A DNA stretch of 27,258 nt, from the NCBI GenBank assembly GCA_020740775.1, contig JAHEWK010000063.1, positions 1 through 27,258 on the forward strand, written 5' to 3'. The position numbers and the translations under genes were made by a program. The DNA is from Ilyonectria destructans (taxonomy: Eukaryota; Ascomycota; Sordariomycetes; Hypocreales; Nectriaceae). The notes below the pieces were generated by a model. That model saw nothing but the letters and a program-made list of their open reading frames with translations. It did not search any database and was not told the DNA's origin. Positions 8,615-16,738 of this stretch are shown here, piece by piece. Position 1 is the first letter of the stretch; each line of letters starts with the position of its first letter.

Positions 8615-10384
8615 CTATCAATGCAGCCGGCCGGGCAATTCCTTCCTTTCTTATTCTCAGTGCAAAGTATTGCTAGAGGAATATGCCCTAGCTGATATCA
8701 ATGAGGAAGTGGTCCTCACACAGACCTCTACTGGCTTCAATAATGCCCATCGAGCCCTGCAGTGGCTGCAGCACTTTAATCGTCATTCCTTTGCCCTGAG
8801 CGATGACTTCAAGGGCTTTTCTATCAAGACCTGGTTCGGATATGACTCTGACTTATCCCGTAGTCAGGGATGAAAAGGTAGCTTATACGAAGTCATATGA
8901 CCAGGAAGACAAAGCCGGTATTCCGGCTGCTGATGATGGATGGGTTTTCTGCTCATGAAGACCCTGAATTTATCTGGTATTGCAATAAATTGGACATCAT
9001 CCCATTCCGGCTTCCTTCACATACCAGCCATCTATTGCAGCCTCTAGATGTTGGTGTTTATCAGCATCTAAAAAAGGAACAGCGTATTGCCCTTGCCGAC
9101 TTCATCACGGCCGGCGGTATGCGAATTACTCGATATGACTTCCTCAATCAGTGGGACCGGCTTTTTGAAGCAGCATTTCGGCCCTGTTATATCTATGCCG
9201 GCTTCGATAAATCAGGTCTTATGCCATTGAAGCCAGAGATGGTATTAGGGCCACTACGTCGGGCTGCTTTAGATCTCGAAGAGCCCTTATTTCCTAAGCT
9301 TATTCACAAAGGAACAGTCTCACCGAGGAAGGCAAAGAGGAACTTTTCAAAGATAGAAAATAAGCTTGAGATTCTAAGCAGCCCTACGAGAGCTAGAGTT
9401 GATGACGTTGCTGCCTGCCTTGACCTTGCAATTATCACTCAATCAGCCACCCACAAGCAGATAATTTATCTTCAACGGGAGCGTATTCGAGTTGAAGCCC
9501 GCCGTACGAAGACATTGAGACGCATCCGGGTTGACGATGGTGCCTTTACTATAGCTCAGATACGTGAGAAGGTGTTGCAGACCGAGGCTATGAGGAATGG
9601 GCTAAGGAAGCTAAAAAGCAGGCTCGTCAGCAGGAAGCTCAGTGGCGTGAGATGAGGCAGGGAAGAAGCTGCTAGACTGAAGGCTGCTAAGGCAGAAAGA
9701 CCTCGCCTGTACGGTCGAGCTGCTGCAAGGGCAAAGGAGGCACAAGAGGCAGCTGACGCAGTTGCCTTGGAAGAATATCGCCAAAGCCTCATTACGCCAG
9801 AGGACCTTGAGATTATTGAGAATGCAAGGCGGCGATGGAATCAAGCTAATGATGACACACGAAGCTTCTATTATTCAACATTCTCAAAGCCAACGCTGGA
9901 TGCTATTCCAGAGGTTGCTATGTGGTTGCAAAGCCGGGCTACAATTATATGTGCCCCCTCTACGAACTACGGTATAGATGAGGCTGATGGAGTTGATGAG
10001 GCTGATAGCGTTGATGGCGTTGATGGGGCTGACGATGCCGATGACTTCCTCTCTGTCGTATCGTCATTGGAATTACCGGTCTTGCACAACGAGGAAGACT
10101 ATGATAGTGATGATATTGAGATCATTACTAACACGCAGATTGATGCTACAATGCAGTCTTTTTCAAATATCCAACAACGGGCAAATGAGGAAGAAAACAG
10201 CGCTCAAAGTCAGCAGCAAATACACACAGAGAGCTATGGGGGATTTGGTTACGAACGCATGCGTAATACCTATTCAGATGACGAAGAGGCTGAGCCCTCT
10301 ATTCTCGTAGGAGGCCGGCAAATTCGGGTCCCAAAGGTACGGCAGGGGGCTAGGGTCAGGGTTCAATCAGCCACAACATTTTAG
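8615..10384 (+). pseudogene. pogo/Fot transposase, C-terminal part (second and third DDE Asp)
   Basis: This is the 3' half of the transposase begun at 1196. Reading resumes as AINAAGRAIPSFLILSAK. It passes HRALQWLQHFNRHS and reaches the second catalytic Asp in LLMMDGFSAHEDPEF (about 8927-8970) and the third in HLLQPLDVGVYQHLKKE (about 9033-9080), the DDD signature of DDE_1 pogo enzymes. A long charged C-terminal region follows, including a coiled-coil-like KEAKKQARQQEAQWREM and an acidic Glu/Asp-Ala-Asp-Val repeat (about 9978-10050). The stop is at 10384. Frame changes occur near 8647, 8870-8890, 9585 and 9658; each is explained by a 1-2 nt indel, such as a G missing after AAG at 8668. The N-terminal reading frame at 8526-8615 belongs to the Crypton end, not to this gene. 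Confidence 0.87.
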
Positions 10385-10495
10385 TCTTTAGAGAAAAATG
10401 TAACAGGACCTCGATATCAATTGATCAGAAGTATACGATTCACATGATATTTTTATTTTATTTTGATGACCTCAAATGAACGTGGTGGCTTACAC

Positions 10496-10603
10496 CAAAG
10501 TGGCACGAAGCGGATACGCAAGTGACGCAGATACGGGTTGTGATACCACCTCTCCGCCAGGAGAGGTGGGGGCCTCGGCCGCAGGCTTAGTCAACCCGCC
10601 GGG
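10496..10603 (-). repeat. right 108-bp TIR of the pogo element
   Basis: Exact inverted copy of 681-788, ending CCCGCCGGG at 10603, followed by TA. The 110 bp between the transposase stop and this repeat are AT-rich and show no gene. Confidence 0.95.
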
Positions 10604-10797
10604 TAGTAAACCGTAAGCTGACTGGTTTATGTTGGCAGCTGAAACGAGGCGTAACGTACTGAGCGTGGGGTGGCGAATCACGTCTGATAATGTTAAGAAG
10701 TATTCTTGAGTAATCAAATTGTATTGAAAGCTGAGGTAGCTAGAGTGTCTGTCTAAGGGTTGTTGTGTGGTCTTTTATAGGCATGGTCTGGAGAGGA

Positions 10798-10851
10798 TCT
10801 CACGATGTCCATCGTGAGATGCCGTCGCATTCTCACTCGCACGGAGTGAGA
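10798..10851. repeat. two adjacent short hairpins
   Basis: TCTCACGAT (10798-10806) pairs with ATCGTGAGA (10811-10819) around a 4-nt loop. TCTCACTC (10831-10838) pairs with GAGTGAGA (10844-10851). They lie in a gene-free stretch (10604-10927) between the pogo right TIR and a pogo fragment. Their role is unknown. Confidence 0.7.
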
Positions 10852-10927
10852 GAGTGACCGGGACGACGGGTTCCGGAGTGAGCGGTAATACGTTGATCCG
10901 TGCCGTGACAAATATCACCTCGCCAGC

Positions 10928-11074
10928 TGGTACCAAGAAAGCAACCTTCCGGGAGATTTGGCTATTGCGACAACTCAAAATGGCTGGACCGATAACGAGA
11001 CGGGGTCTTGAGTGGCTCAAGCACTTTGACCAGCACACAAAGACCTGATCCAACGGCCGCTATCGTCTTCTAAT
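10928..11074 (+). pseudogene. fragment of a second pogo/Fot transposase
   Basis: About 49 codons read WYQESNLPGDLAIATTQ, then NGWTDNETG, then GLEWLKHFDQHTK and NGRYRLL. This is the conserved stretch just before the second catalytic Asp in Fot-type DDE_1 transposases. One extra base near 11009 shifts the frame. An in-frame TGA at 11046-11048 sits where the family usually has Arg, consistent with a CGA-to-TGA change. The Asp motif itself is missing, because the similarity stops at about 11074. It differs from the transposase at 8615-10384, so it is a relic of another element. Confidence 0.8.
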
Positions 11075-11297
11075 CTGTCAACCTAGCACTGATACACAAA
11101 TGCAGACATTGAACAAAAGATCAGTGTAGATTGAGGACTAAAAGCCTTAGCCTCCCTATCTAAAAGGAGCGACGAAAGTCGGTCTCTTATACCTGTGTTC
11201 AGTCTACCGATCTCATAGGCACCAGGCTGTTGCCTGTCGTTAGTGATGGTGTAGCGTTCAAGCTGACCGTGAAGCTATTCACGATGGTTGTGATCTG

Positions 11298-11556
11298 TGA
11301 AAGGCTGGACAGGAGTTTGTTCAACAGGCTGTTGCCGTAGGATTGTCTATCTAAAGCTAAAGAGAAGAGAAGAAGAGAAGAAGGGAACCCCTTTCCTCGT
11401 TGCTAAATAGTAATATAGTCGCTAGGATAAGATAGGTGAAGGTATAGGCGAAGTCCGGGCTTCGCCGCTACTTCGCCGATAAGTCGCCCCACTTCTCAGT
11501 TAGCTGGGTTCCGGCCGGCAAAGCTGGAACCCGAACCCAGGCCTCAGCCTGTAACA
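11298..11556 (-). mobile_element. solo LTR with 5-bp target duplication
   Basis: A 259-bp block begins TG and ends CA and is flanked by ATCTG at 11293-11297 and 11557-11561. On the minus strand it starts TGTTACAGGCTGAGGC, resembling copia-type LTR ends known from fungi (from memory, not searched). It contains a purine-rich AGAAG tract (about 11357-11390) and a GC-rich palindromic stretch (GGTTCCGGCCGGCAAAGCTGGAACC). No internal retrotransposon sequence is present. It sits in non-coding relic sequence between a pogo fragment and a hAT fragment. Confidence 0.72.
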
Positions 11557-11738
11557 ATCTGTCGGAAAGCTAGCGTAGCACTCTGATATTAATCGTGTAT
11601 ATTATATTGTATATCTGTATTCTCCTCCTCTCTTCTTATTCTGAGGTATCAGAGCAAGCTTTATATACCTGTTCTGTGCTGTGTAGAATCAGCTAGAAGC
11701 TGCTTCCTAAGCCTTGTGGCAAAGTGCTAGGCAACTGA

Positions 11739-12276
11739 TCACATGACCCACCGGTCTGATGCCGGGTGCATGGTCCAATCTAACACTATCTCCCTCCTCA
11801 GCCGGCTTCTCAACGGTGCCGTCATACGTCCTGCACTGCTAAATGTCCTCTCGCTCTCCGCAGACGACGATGGGATGGTGAGCATATCAACCGCCATCAG
11901 AGACAGTCGCGGGTACCGATTCCTGTTGATTTTCCACCAGTCAATCGGTCTGCTTCTGTAGTGGTGACTGTTGACAACATCCTCAGCACAGTACCGAGCA
12001 TATTCGTCATCAGCAGTCGCTCCCGCTGTCGTGTGTTTCGTCTTTCGGGTGCTCTTGCGGGCACTGGACGCTGCCAAGGACGAACCCTGGGCGCATGGCG
12101 ACCCAGCTACACTCCTGGCAAGTCTCCGCTCAATGTAATCCATTGAGGCCTCGTCAGATGTAGCGAAGACTTCGTAGTCAACGTCGCATTCCCTGTAACT
12201 CTCCCAGATCTCCAAGAGCTTGGCTTCGTACTCTAATCGCCAACCCTTGGCCTTACAGGAAGGCACTCGAGACCAC
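11739..12276 (-). pseudogene. hAT transposase fragment, C-terminal dimerisation domain
   Basis: An open minus-strand frame of 175 codons ends with the hAT dimerisation domain (Dimer_Tnp_hAT): PIDWWKINRNRYPRLSLMA, then TIPSSSAESERTFSSAGR. The N-terminal part of the frame is charged and low in complexity and matches the variable region before that domain. The catalytic RNase-H-like part is absent: the frame meets the CAGGG end of the next element at 12277 and does not reappear beyond 19518. It is therefore a truncated relic. The stop is at 11739. Confidence 0.85.
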
Positions 12277-12296
12277 CAGGGTAGGGAATCAATCCA
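12276..12296 (+). repeat. left 21-bp TIR of the hAT element
   Basis: It starts CCAGGGTAGGGAATCAATCC and matches the reverse complement of 19499-19519 at all 21 positions. Confidence 0.85.
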
Positions 12297-12387
12297 CGAC
12301 TTCCACGGTATTGATCAATATATTGACTTCGATCCACGTCAACGTCAATCCACGAGACCTGTTGTTATGTAATCAACCCATCCACGG

Positions 12388-12433
12388 TGGGTCTTGATAT
12401 TTGCACCATCGATGGTGCATGTATCAAGACCCA
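12388..12433. repeat. 46-bp near-perfect palindrome centred on ATCGAT
   Basis: TGGGTCTTGATA at the left pairs with TATCAAGACCCA at the right, and the inner TGCACCATCGATGGTGCA is a perfect 18-bp palindrome. Only the few bases between the two stems fail to pair. It lies inside the left subterminal region of the hAT element. Confidence 0.85.
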
Positions 12434-12573
12434 GTCAAGCGAGGCCAAAAGAAAGCGATCCAGGGAGAGAAAGTGGGGCTTTACTTTGTGGTCAGGATTG
12501 AAGGTGGCAGAAATGTAAATAGCATAGCGTATTCCATGGCCCTATGAGATCCGTTCTCCCGGGCGTAATAAAT

Positions 12574-12594
12574 CTACTACTACTACTACTACTA
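12574..12594. repeat. CTA trinucleotide microsatellite
   Basis: Seven uninterrupted CTA units. It sits between the palindrome and the next subterminal repeat cluster. Confidence 0.9.
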
Positions 12595-12660
12595 TCAAGA
12601 CCCATCCACGGTTGGGGGCTCGTGGATTGAGATGTGGATTGACGTGGACGCTAGTCAGGG

Positions 12661-12693
12661 TACGGTCGCACATTAGGACATGAGGTGCAAAAC
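12661..12693 (+). repeat. left 33-bp TIR of the integrase-like element
   Basis: TACGGTCGCAC, then TAGGACATGAGGTGCA. 29 of 33 bases match the right TIR. Confidence 0.88.
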
Positions 12694-12874
12694 CATGTGG
12701 GAATATGAAGACCCTTACTTTCCACACAGGATTTCATAATTCACACCAGTTTTATTATGGCGATCCGTATGATTTATGTGTCGCACTATGTAACTTGTAG
12801 TGTTTCATCCCCATTCATCAGGTTGAGACGTTGACCCAGCTGTCGTCCAACTGGATCAACGGGCTCAAGCCGCA

Positions 12875-12948
12875 TGCAAGGGCAGTCGAACCACTATCTC
12901 CGAGACATTAACTCGGAATCCTACGTTACCATTAGACCATATGGGGCC
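12875..12948 (-). other. degenerate tRNA-like sequence
   Basis: On the minus strand the order of tRNA parts is visible. There is an A-box-like stretch TGGTCTAATGGTAAC, an anticodon-type stem CCGAG-TTAATGT-CTCGG, and a B-box-like GGTTCGACTGCC. This most resembles a tRNA-Glu backbone. The loop would give an AAT anticodon, the T-stem closing pair is G-G, and no 3' strand pairs with the GGCCCC acceptor start. It is therefore a tRNA relic or the head of a tRNA-derived SINE, not a working tRNA. It lies inside the integrase-like element, upstream of its transposase. Confidence 0.45.
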
Positions 12949-13207
12949 TATTTGATGTATCTACCTGTTTAACTAAACCAAGAACCGCGTTGGGGAGAGA
13001 ATAATCTCACGGGCCTGGCATCCAGTAGCCCGGTGTCCAGCTTACGGGTCCGCGGGCCGTAGCTCCGTGACAAGACATACGCAGGCCCTCACCGCCTCTT
13101 CTGAGCTCTCGTCTCTTGACTGTTCTTTGCTTCCATCACGTCAACGAGTTGTCCATCTCACCAGTTATCCCTTAGCTTACCGCTGTGCCCTCAGCCCGTT
13201 ACACAAG

Positions 13208-14541
13208 ATGCCACGGCCTAGAAAGGACCTGGAGCCTCTCAAGGACAGGATCCTTGAAGAGCGGCAACGAGGCCTCACGTTGGATACTATCGCTGCCCAT
13301 CTCCGCGATGAGGGATTCGACGTCGAGGTTACCACGCTCAAGAGGAGGGTGCCGTGAGTGGGGTGTTGCCGGGAGAAGTACCTTGGCCTCACAAGTCGCT
13401 ACAGACGACCTGGTAGCCCATATCTCTCGATACTTCTTCCTCTACGGGTACAGCGACACCTCCATCGCGCGGGACCTCCAGAGGAAGGATATCACGATCT
13501 CTGAGCGGACGGCCAAGGAGTACCGCCTACAAAACAAGATGAAGAGACGGTACCGAGACGCCGCCGAACGACAAGAAGCTATCGACAAAGCGAGACAGTT
13601 CCTAGACCAGGACGACCGTCGGTCTTCTGCCGTGAGGGGATTCGGAAGGGGCTACTTGTACCACTACGTTGGAATCCGCGCCTGTGTTCTCGTTGGACCA
13701 AAACGCCTTGTACCGGGAAGTAACCAGACGAACCCTCAGTGGAAGCGACAATCAGAGAAGAGGCGCCTTGCTGACTGGAAGCATCGCCAGAACTTCAAGG
13801 TCCCTGGCCCCAACTTCATGTGGTCTCTCGATGGGTATGAGAAGGTCAAGAGCTTCGGCTTCCATATATACGCCTGCATCGACGCCTTCTCGCGGGCCAT
13901 CATCTGGATATACGTCGGTAGGGGTAACGTCACCGCCTTGAGTACCCTCAAGCAGTTCCTCCGTACGGTCTCCTTCTCAGGGATACGTCCGCTCTTCACC
14001 GGTCAGACCATGGCATCGAGACTCCTCTGTGGGCTGGGGCTCAAGCTATCCTCGCTGACCTTGACCAAACTGAGGTCGTGTATATGAGCGAAGACGAGAC
14101 CGAGCGAGTCCATCGACAGGGACAGAGACTAAGCTCTTGTCACATCTGGGGACCAAGCACAAACAACCAGAGGATCGAGTCTTGGTGGGAGAAGCTCCTC
14201 AAGGGTGTGACGGCAACGCGGATCTCTTTCTCGCACGAGCTATCGATAGTGGGCTTTTCCAGCCCAACCGGGAGGCTGATCAGATCGCTGTTTATGCCTT
14301 GTACGGGCCAATGATCCGTCAGGAAGTCGCTGACTTCACGGAGATGTGGAACGGCCATCGTATAAGGCCTCAGAAGAACCGGGAGCACCTCGTCTCTGGT
14401 ATCCCTATGGATCTCTACAACACTGACGCGGTAGAGAAGTGGGCGGTCAAGCTCGGGGGTTCCGCCTTGGCTGGCCTCGATGAGATGCTACAGGCTGTGG
14501 ACGCTGTTGATATCGACGATCTCCTTGATCAGGAACCCTAG
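13208..14541 (+). pseudogene. integrase-like (rve-type) DDE transposase, frame-shifted
   Basis: Translation starts at ATG 13208 (MPRPRKDLEPLKDRILEERQ). A helix-turn-helix-like N-terminus follows, of the kind LTLDTIAAHLRDEGFDV, and then a second HTH-like segment (YGYSDTSIARDLQRKDITIS). The catalytic core has the first Asp in NFMWSLDGYEKVKSFGFHIY and IDAFSRAIIWIYVG, the second Asp in RSDHGIETP (about 14004-14030) and the Glu in NNQRIESWWEKL (about 14162-14197). A C-terminal domain ends WNGHRIRPQKNREHLVSG and an acidic tail. Frame changes near 13355, 13995 and 14215 are each explained by 1-nt indels. Related fungal genes are usually annotated only as integrase core domain proteins. The clean TIRs around it make it the probable transposase of the 12661-16553 element. 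Confidence 0.82.
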
Positions 14542-16520
14542 AGTGGTCGTGAGGAGCAGCTGAACGACCTAGCTTTCGACGGTCAGTTGAATGGAGATCT
14601 TGACCATAAGCGTCCACATCTCGGGACATATTTAGAGCTAAGGGACCGCATCCAGGGCCATCTCGGGTCGCAGAGAGAGCCCCGTCTCTATATTCCCGAG
14701 ACTCCGACGGGTGGGACGGAAAGATTCGTGCGTACAAGAGCAAACCACGTAAGGGTATCACAAACTGACGGTAGCTAAGCTACAAACTCCTTCAGCGGAA
14801 CTATCTTAGCACTTCTGGTGATAGTCTCTCCGGACTGACCTCCCTGCGACCTTGTTAGTGGGGTAGACGGGCTGATGGCAGGATATGACTCACCTTGAGC
14901 TAGAGTAGCTAGCCTCACGTCCGCTCTTCTTTCTTCTGTTGCTCGGAGCTTGGACGTCGTGCCATGAAGCCCCGGGTCCTCGAAGCAGGGTAGGCAAAAG
15001 CTCTCGAAGCAGGCCTCACCAACGACGTCGTTAACCTCATCGTCTGATCAGACCTCCCTCGCTTAGGAGAGAGACCAGGGGAGCTATTAGCCGGACGCCT
15101 CTTTGCTTTTGGGTGGGCAACCACACCGGCCACGTCGTCTTCTACGGGAGGAACTGAGGCAACGCTCCGTTCCGGGGATGGAGATAGAGACAGAGAGTTG
15201 AAACTCGGTTACTCGATAGCAAGAGGTTCCTGCGCGTGTTGTTTAACGCCTCTTTCTTGCATGATCTCCTTACCCTTCCTCCGACTCGCTAGCATACTTT
15301 GAGGTCCTGACTCGGCGGGTGACTGGAGCACTGTGGCCGTGGGTAGCGGCTCGTAGAAGACAAGGAATACATGGTAATGCCCTTCAATTTTGCTGTATCG
15401 AAAAGGACAGTCTTCTCCAAATAGCTCCCCAACTGTCTTCTGGGTGTATTAAAGTCGCCCAGCTCCGTGATGCCATCACTAAGATGGGCGTGATGAATGA
15501 GCCTGTTCTCGAACCCAAGGTAAGGAGCTATCACAGGCTTATCCTGGAATTGAGGGAAGACGATCTTGCTAAGCCACAAGGCAACAGAGATGGTCGGCTC
15601 GGAGATAAACGTAGCGCCTCAGGGCTACCTTCAGTACCTCCCTCGCCAGGATCCATGGAGGGTTGTAGCCTTCTTCTACTATCTCCAACGATTCAGGTCT
15701 CGCAAGGAAGATCGTTAGGCGTGTAGAGATCTTCCGCTGGGTCCTCTTGATGGCTTGCTTAGCCGCCGCCTCGGTCAGTTGCACGGAGCTCGCCCACACA
15801 CCTTTCTCGATACGCTGCGAGCAAGGGCCGCGTCACGGTATGCGGGCTGCTGAGACCCGGCGAGGATACGCCCAGGGCCATCTCCTGAAGACGCGAAGAT
15901 CGTCCGAGATGGTGTTCCTCTTCTTCCTGAAGAGGGACGTTCCTCGGCTAGACGCCGCGATGCTGGTGGACGTCGAGGCGGGCGTAGATATTTCCGCCAC
16001 TGTCTCTTCTGTTGAGGCCCAGATCGGAGAACTGTCGAAGATCGTGATACTCGTGGGCTAGCGTACCCCATAATAGGGATAGCAACACGGCTTGGGGTGG
16101 GAATCTCTAATATAGTCGTGGCCCTTGTGGTAAGCCCGCGAGACGAGGTGCTGTGGTATGTCGGGGCAGTTCGTGGTCCACATATGGCCTGGCAGCTTGA
16201 CACGCGATTAGGGACGACTAAGGTCAATTGAGGTGATATAAACTTACTGTAGAAATTAGCGATAGAAGAGAATATACGGACGAAATCAATTAATCCATTA
16301 GTTGGTGAGAAAAAGAGGGGTGGCAGGGCCGTTGGTATGCGGATTGGGTTGGATCGTAGGTCAGGTTGGGGGGGCCGGAAAAAATTACCTGCCCAGGCTC
16401 ACGTGCTGGTTGAGGTGTAGGGGGATGAAAAGGCACTTGGATCATAGTGTGCTACACTGTAATTCAGCAAGGGGGTACTGCTGACTCAGTATTTGGACAT
16501 GGTCACGTCATCCGAAAAGA
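14542..16520. other. 3' half of the integrase-like element, no gene recognised
   Basis: About 2 kb follow the transposase. Several medium open frames exist on both strands, for example minus 15289-15579 and 15775-16227 and plus 15747-16061, but none shows a family motif I know. Some minus-strand stretches look protein-like, such as a basic, Pro/Ser-rich run around 14915-15133 (KAKRRPANSSPGLSPKRGR). They may be remnants of an accessory ORF broken by indels. I do not assign a function. A G-rich segment near 16365-16375 and AT-rich sequence at 16220-16300 precede the right TIR. Confidence 0.4.
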
Positions 16521-16553
16521 GTTATGCACCTCATGTCCTACCGTGCAACCGTA
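16521..16553 (-). repeat. right 33-bp TIR of the integrase-like element
   Basis: Inverted partner of 12661-12693, ending ACCGTA and followed by the TCAGGG duplication. Confidence 0.88.
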
Positions 16554-16738
16554 TCAGGGGTATGTGCGCCTTGATATATTTCGTTAATATTTGCTATGTA
16601 TCTCTGCGCAAACACTAACGCATCTAACCAGGTAATACCTCCGACGCGTTCTGACACGTCGTGACGCGTTATAACGCCTGAACCCAAATGTCTCCTCATT
16701 TACTCAATTCGTACGGTCCGTAACCCTTCAATTTCGAG

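Larger units (their letters stand above)
681..10603 (+). mobile_element. pogo/Fot DNA transposon, split by nested insertions
   Basis: The element is bounded by perfect 108-bp TIRs beginning CCCGGCGGG and by TA on both sides (679-680 and 10604-10605). It encodes a DDE_1-type transposase on the plus strand in two pieces, 1196-1754 and 8615-10384. Removing the Crypton dimer (about 6.86 kb) and the solo LTR with one duplication (201 bp) leaves about 2.86 kb, a plausible size for an autonomous Fot-like element. The identical TIRs suggest a young insertion, although the transposase frame is broken several times by single-base indels. The order of events is clear: pogo insertion first, then the LTR and the Crypton. 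Confidence 0.92.
12291..12645. repeat. left subterminal repeats of the hAT element (ATCCACG motif)
   Basis: The motif ATCCACG, often as TCAATCCACG, occurs at about 12292, 12333, 12349, 12379 and 12602, and inverted at about 12620 and 12635. Subterminal motif clusters are known transposase-binding regions in hAT elements. The stretch has no gene. Confidence 0.65.
12661..16553 (+). mobile_element. integrase-like DDE transposon (IS3EU-like), nested in the hAT element
   Basis: The left end 12661-12693 starts TACGGTCGCAC and the right end 16521-16553 is its inverted counterpart, TACGGTTGCAC on the minus strand. They match at 29 of 33 positions. The element is flanked by exact 6-bp repeats TCAGGG (12655-12660 and 16554-16559), so the insertion is unambiguous. 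It is 3.89 kb long and encodes a transposase with a retroviral-integrase-like DDE domain (13208-14541). From memory, the eukaryotic IS3EU superfamily combines an IS3/retroviral-type transposase, 6-bp duplications and TAY termini, all of which fit. The assignment still needs a search. The second half (14542-16520) holds no gene I recognise. Confidence 0.78.

Noticed and set aside
11645..11655. GGTATCAGAGC, like the primer-binding site complementary to initiator tRNA-Met in copia retrotransposons
   Set aside because: No LTR end directly precedes it, and no gag-pol sequence follows; the match may be chance or a lone relic.
13067..13207. Earlier ATG at 13067 as start of the integrase-like transposase
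   Set aside because: The 47 codons before ATG 13208 look non-coding, and family members start close to the MPRPRK-type sequence.
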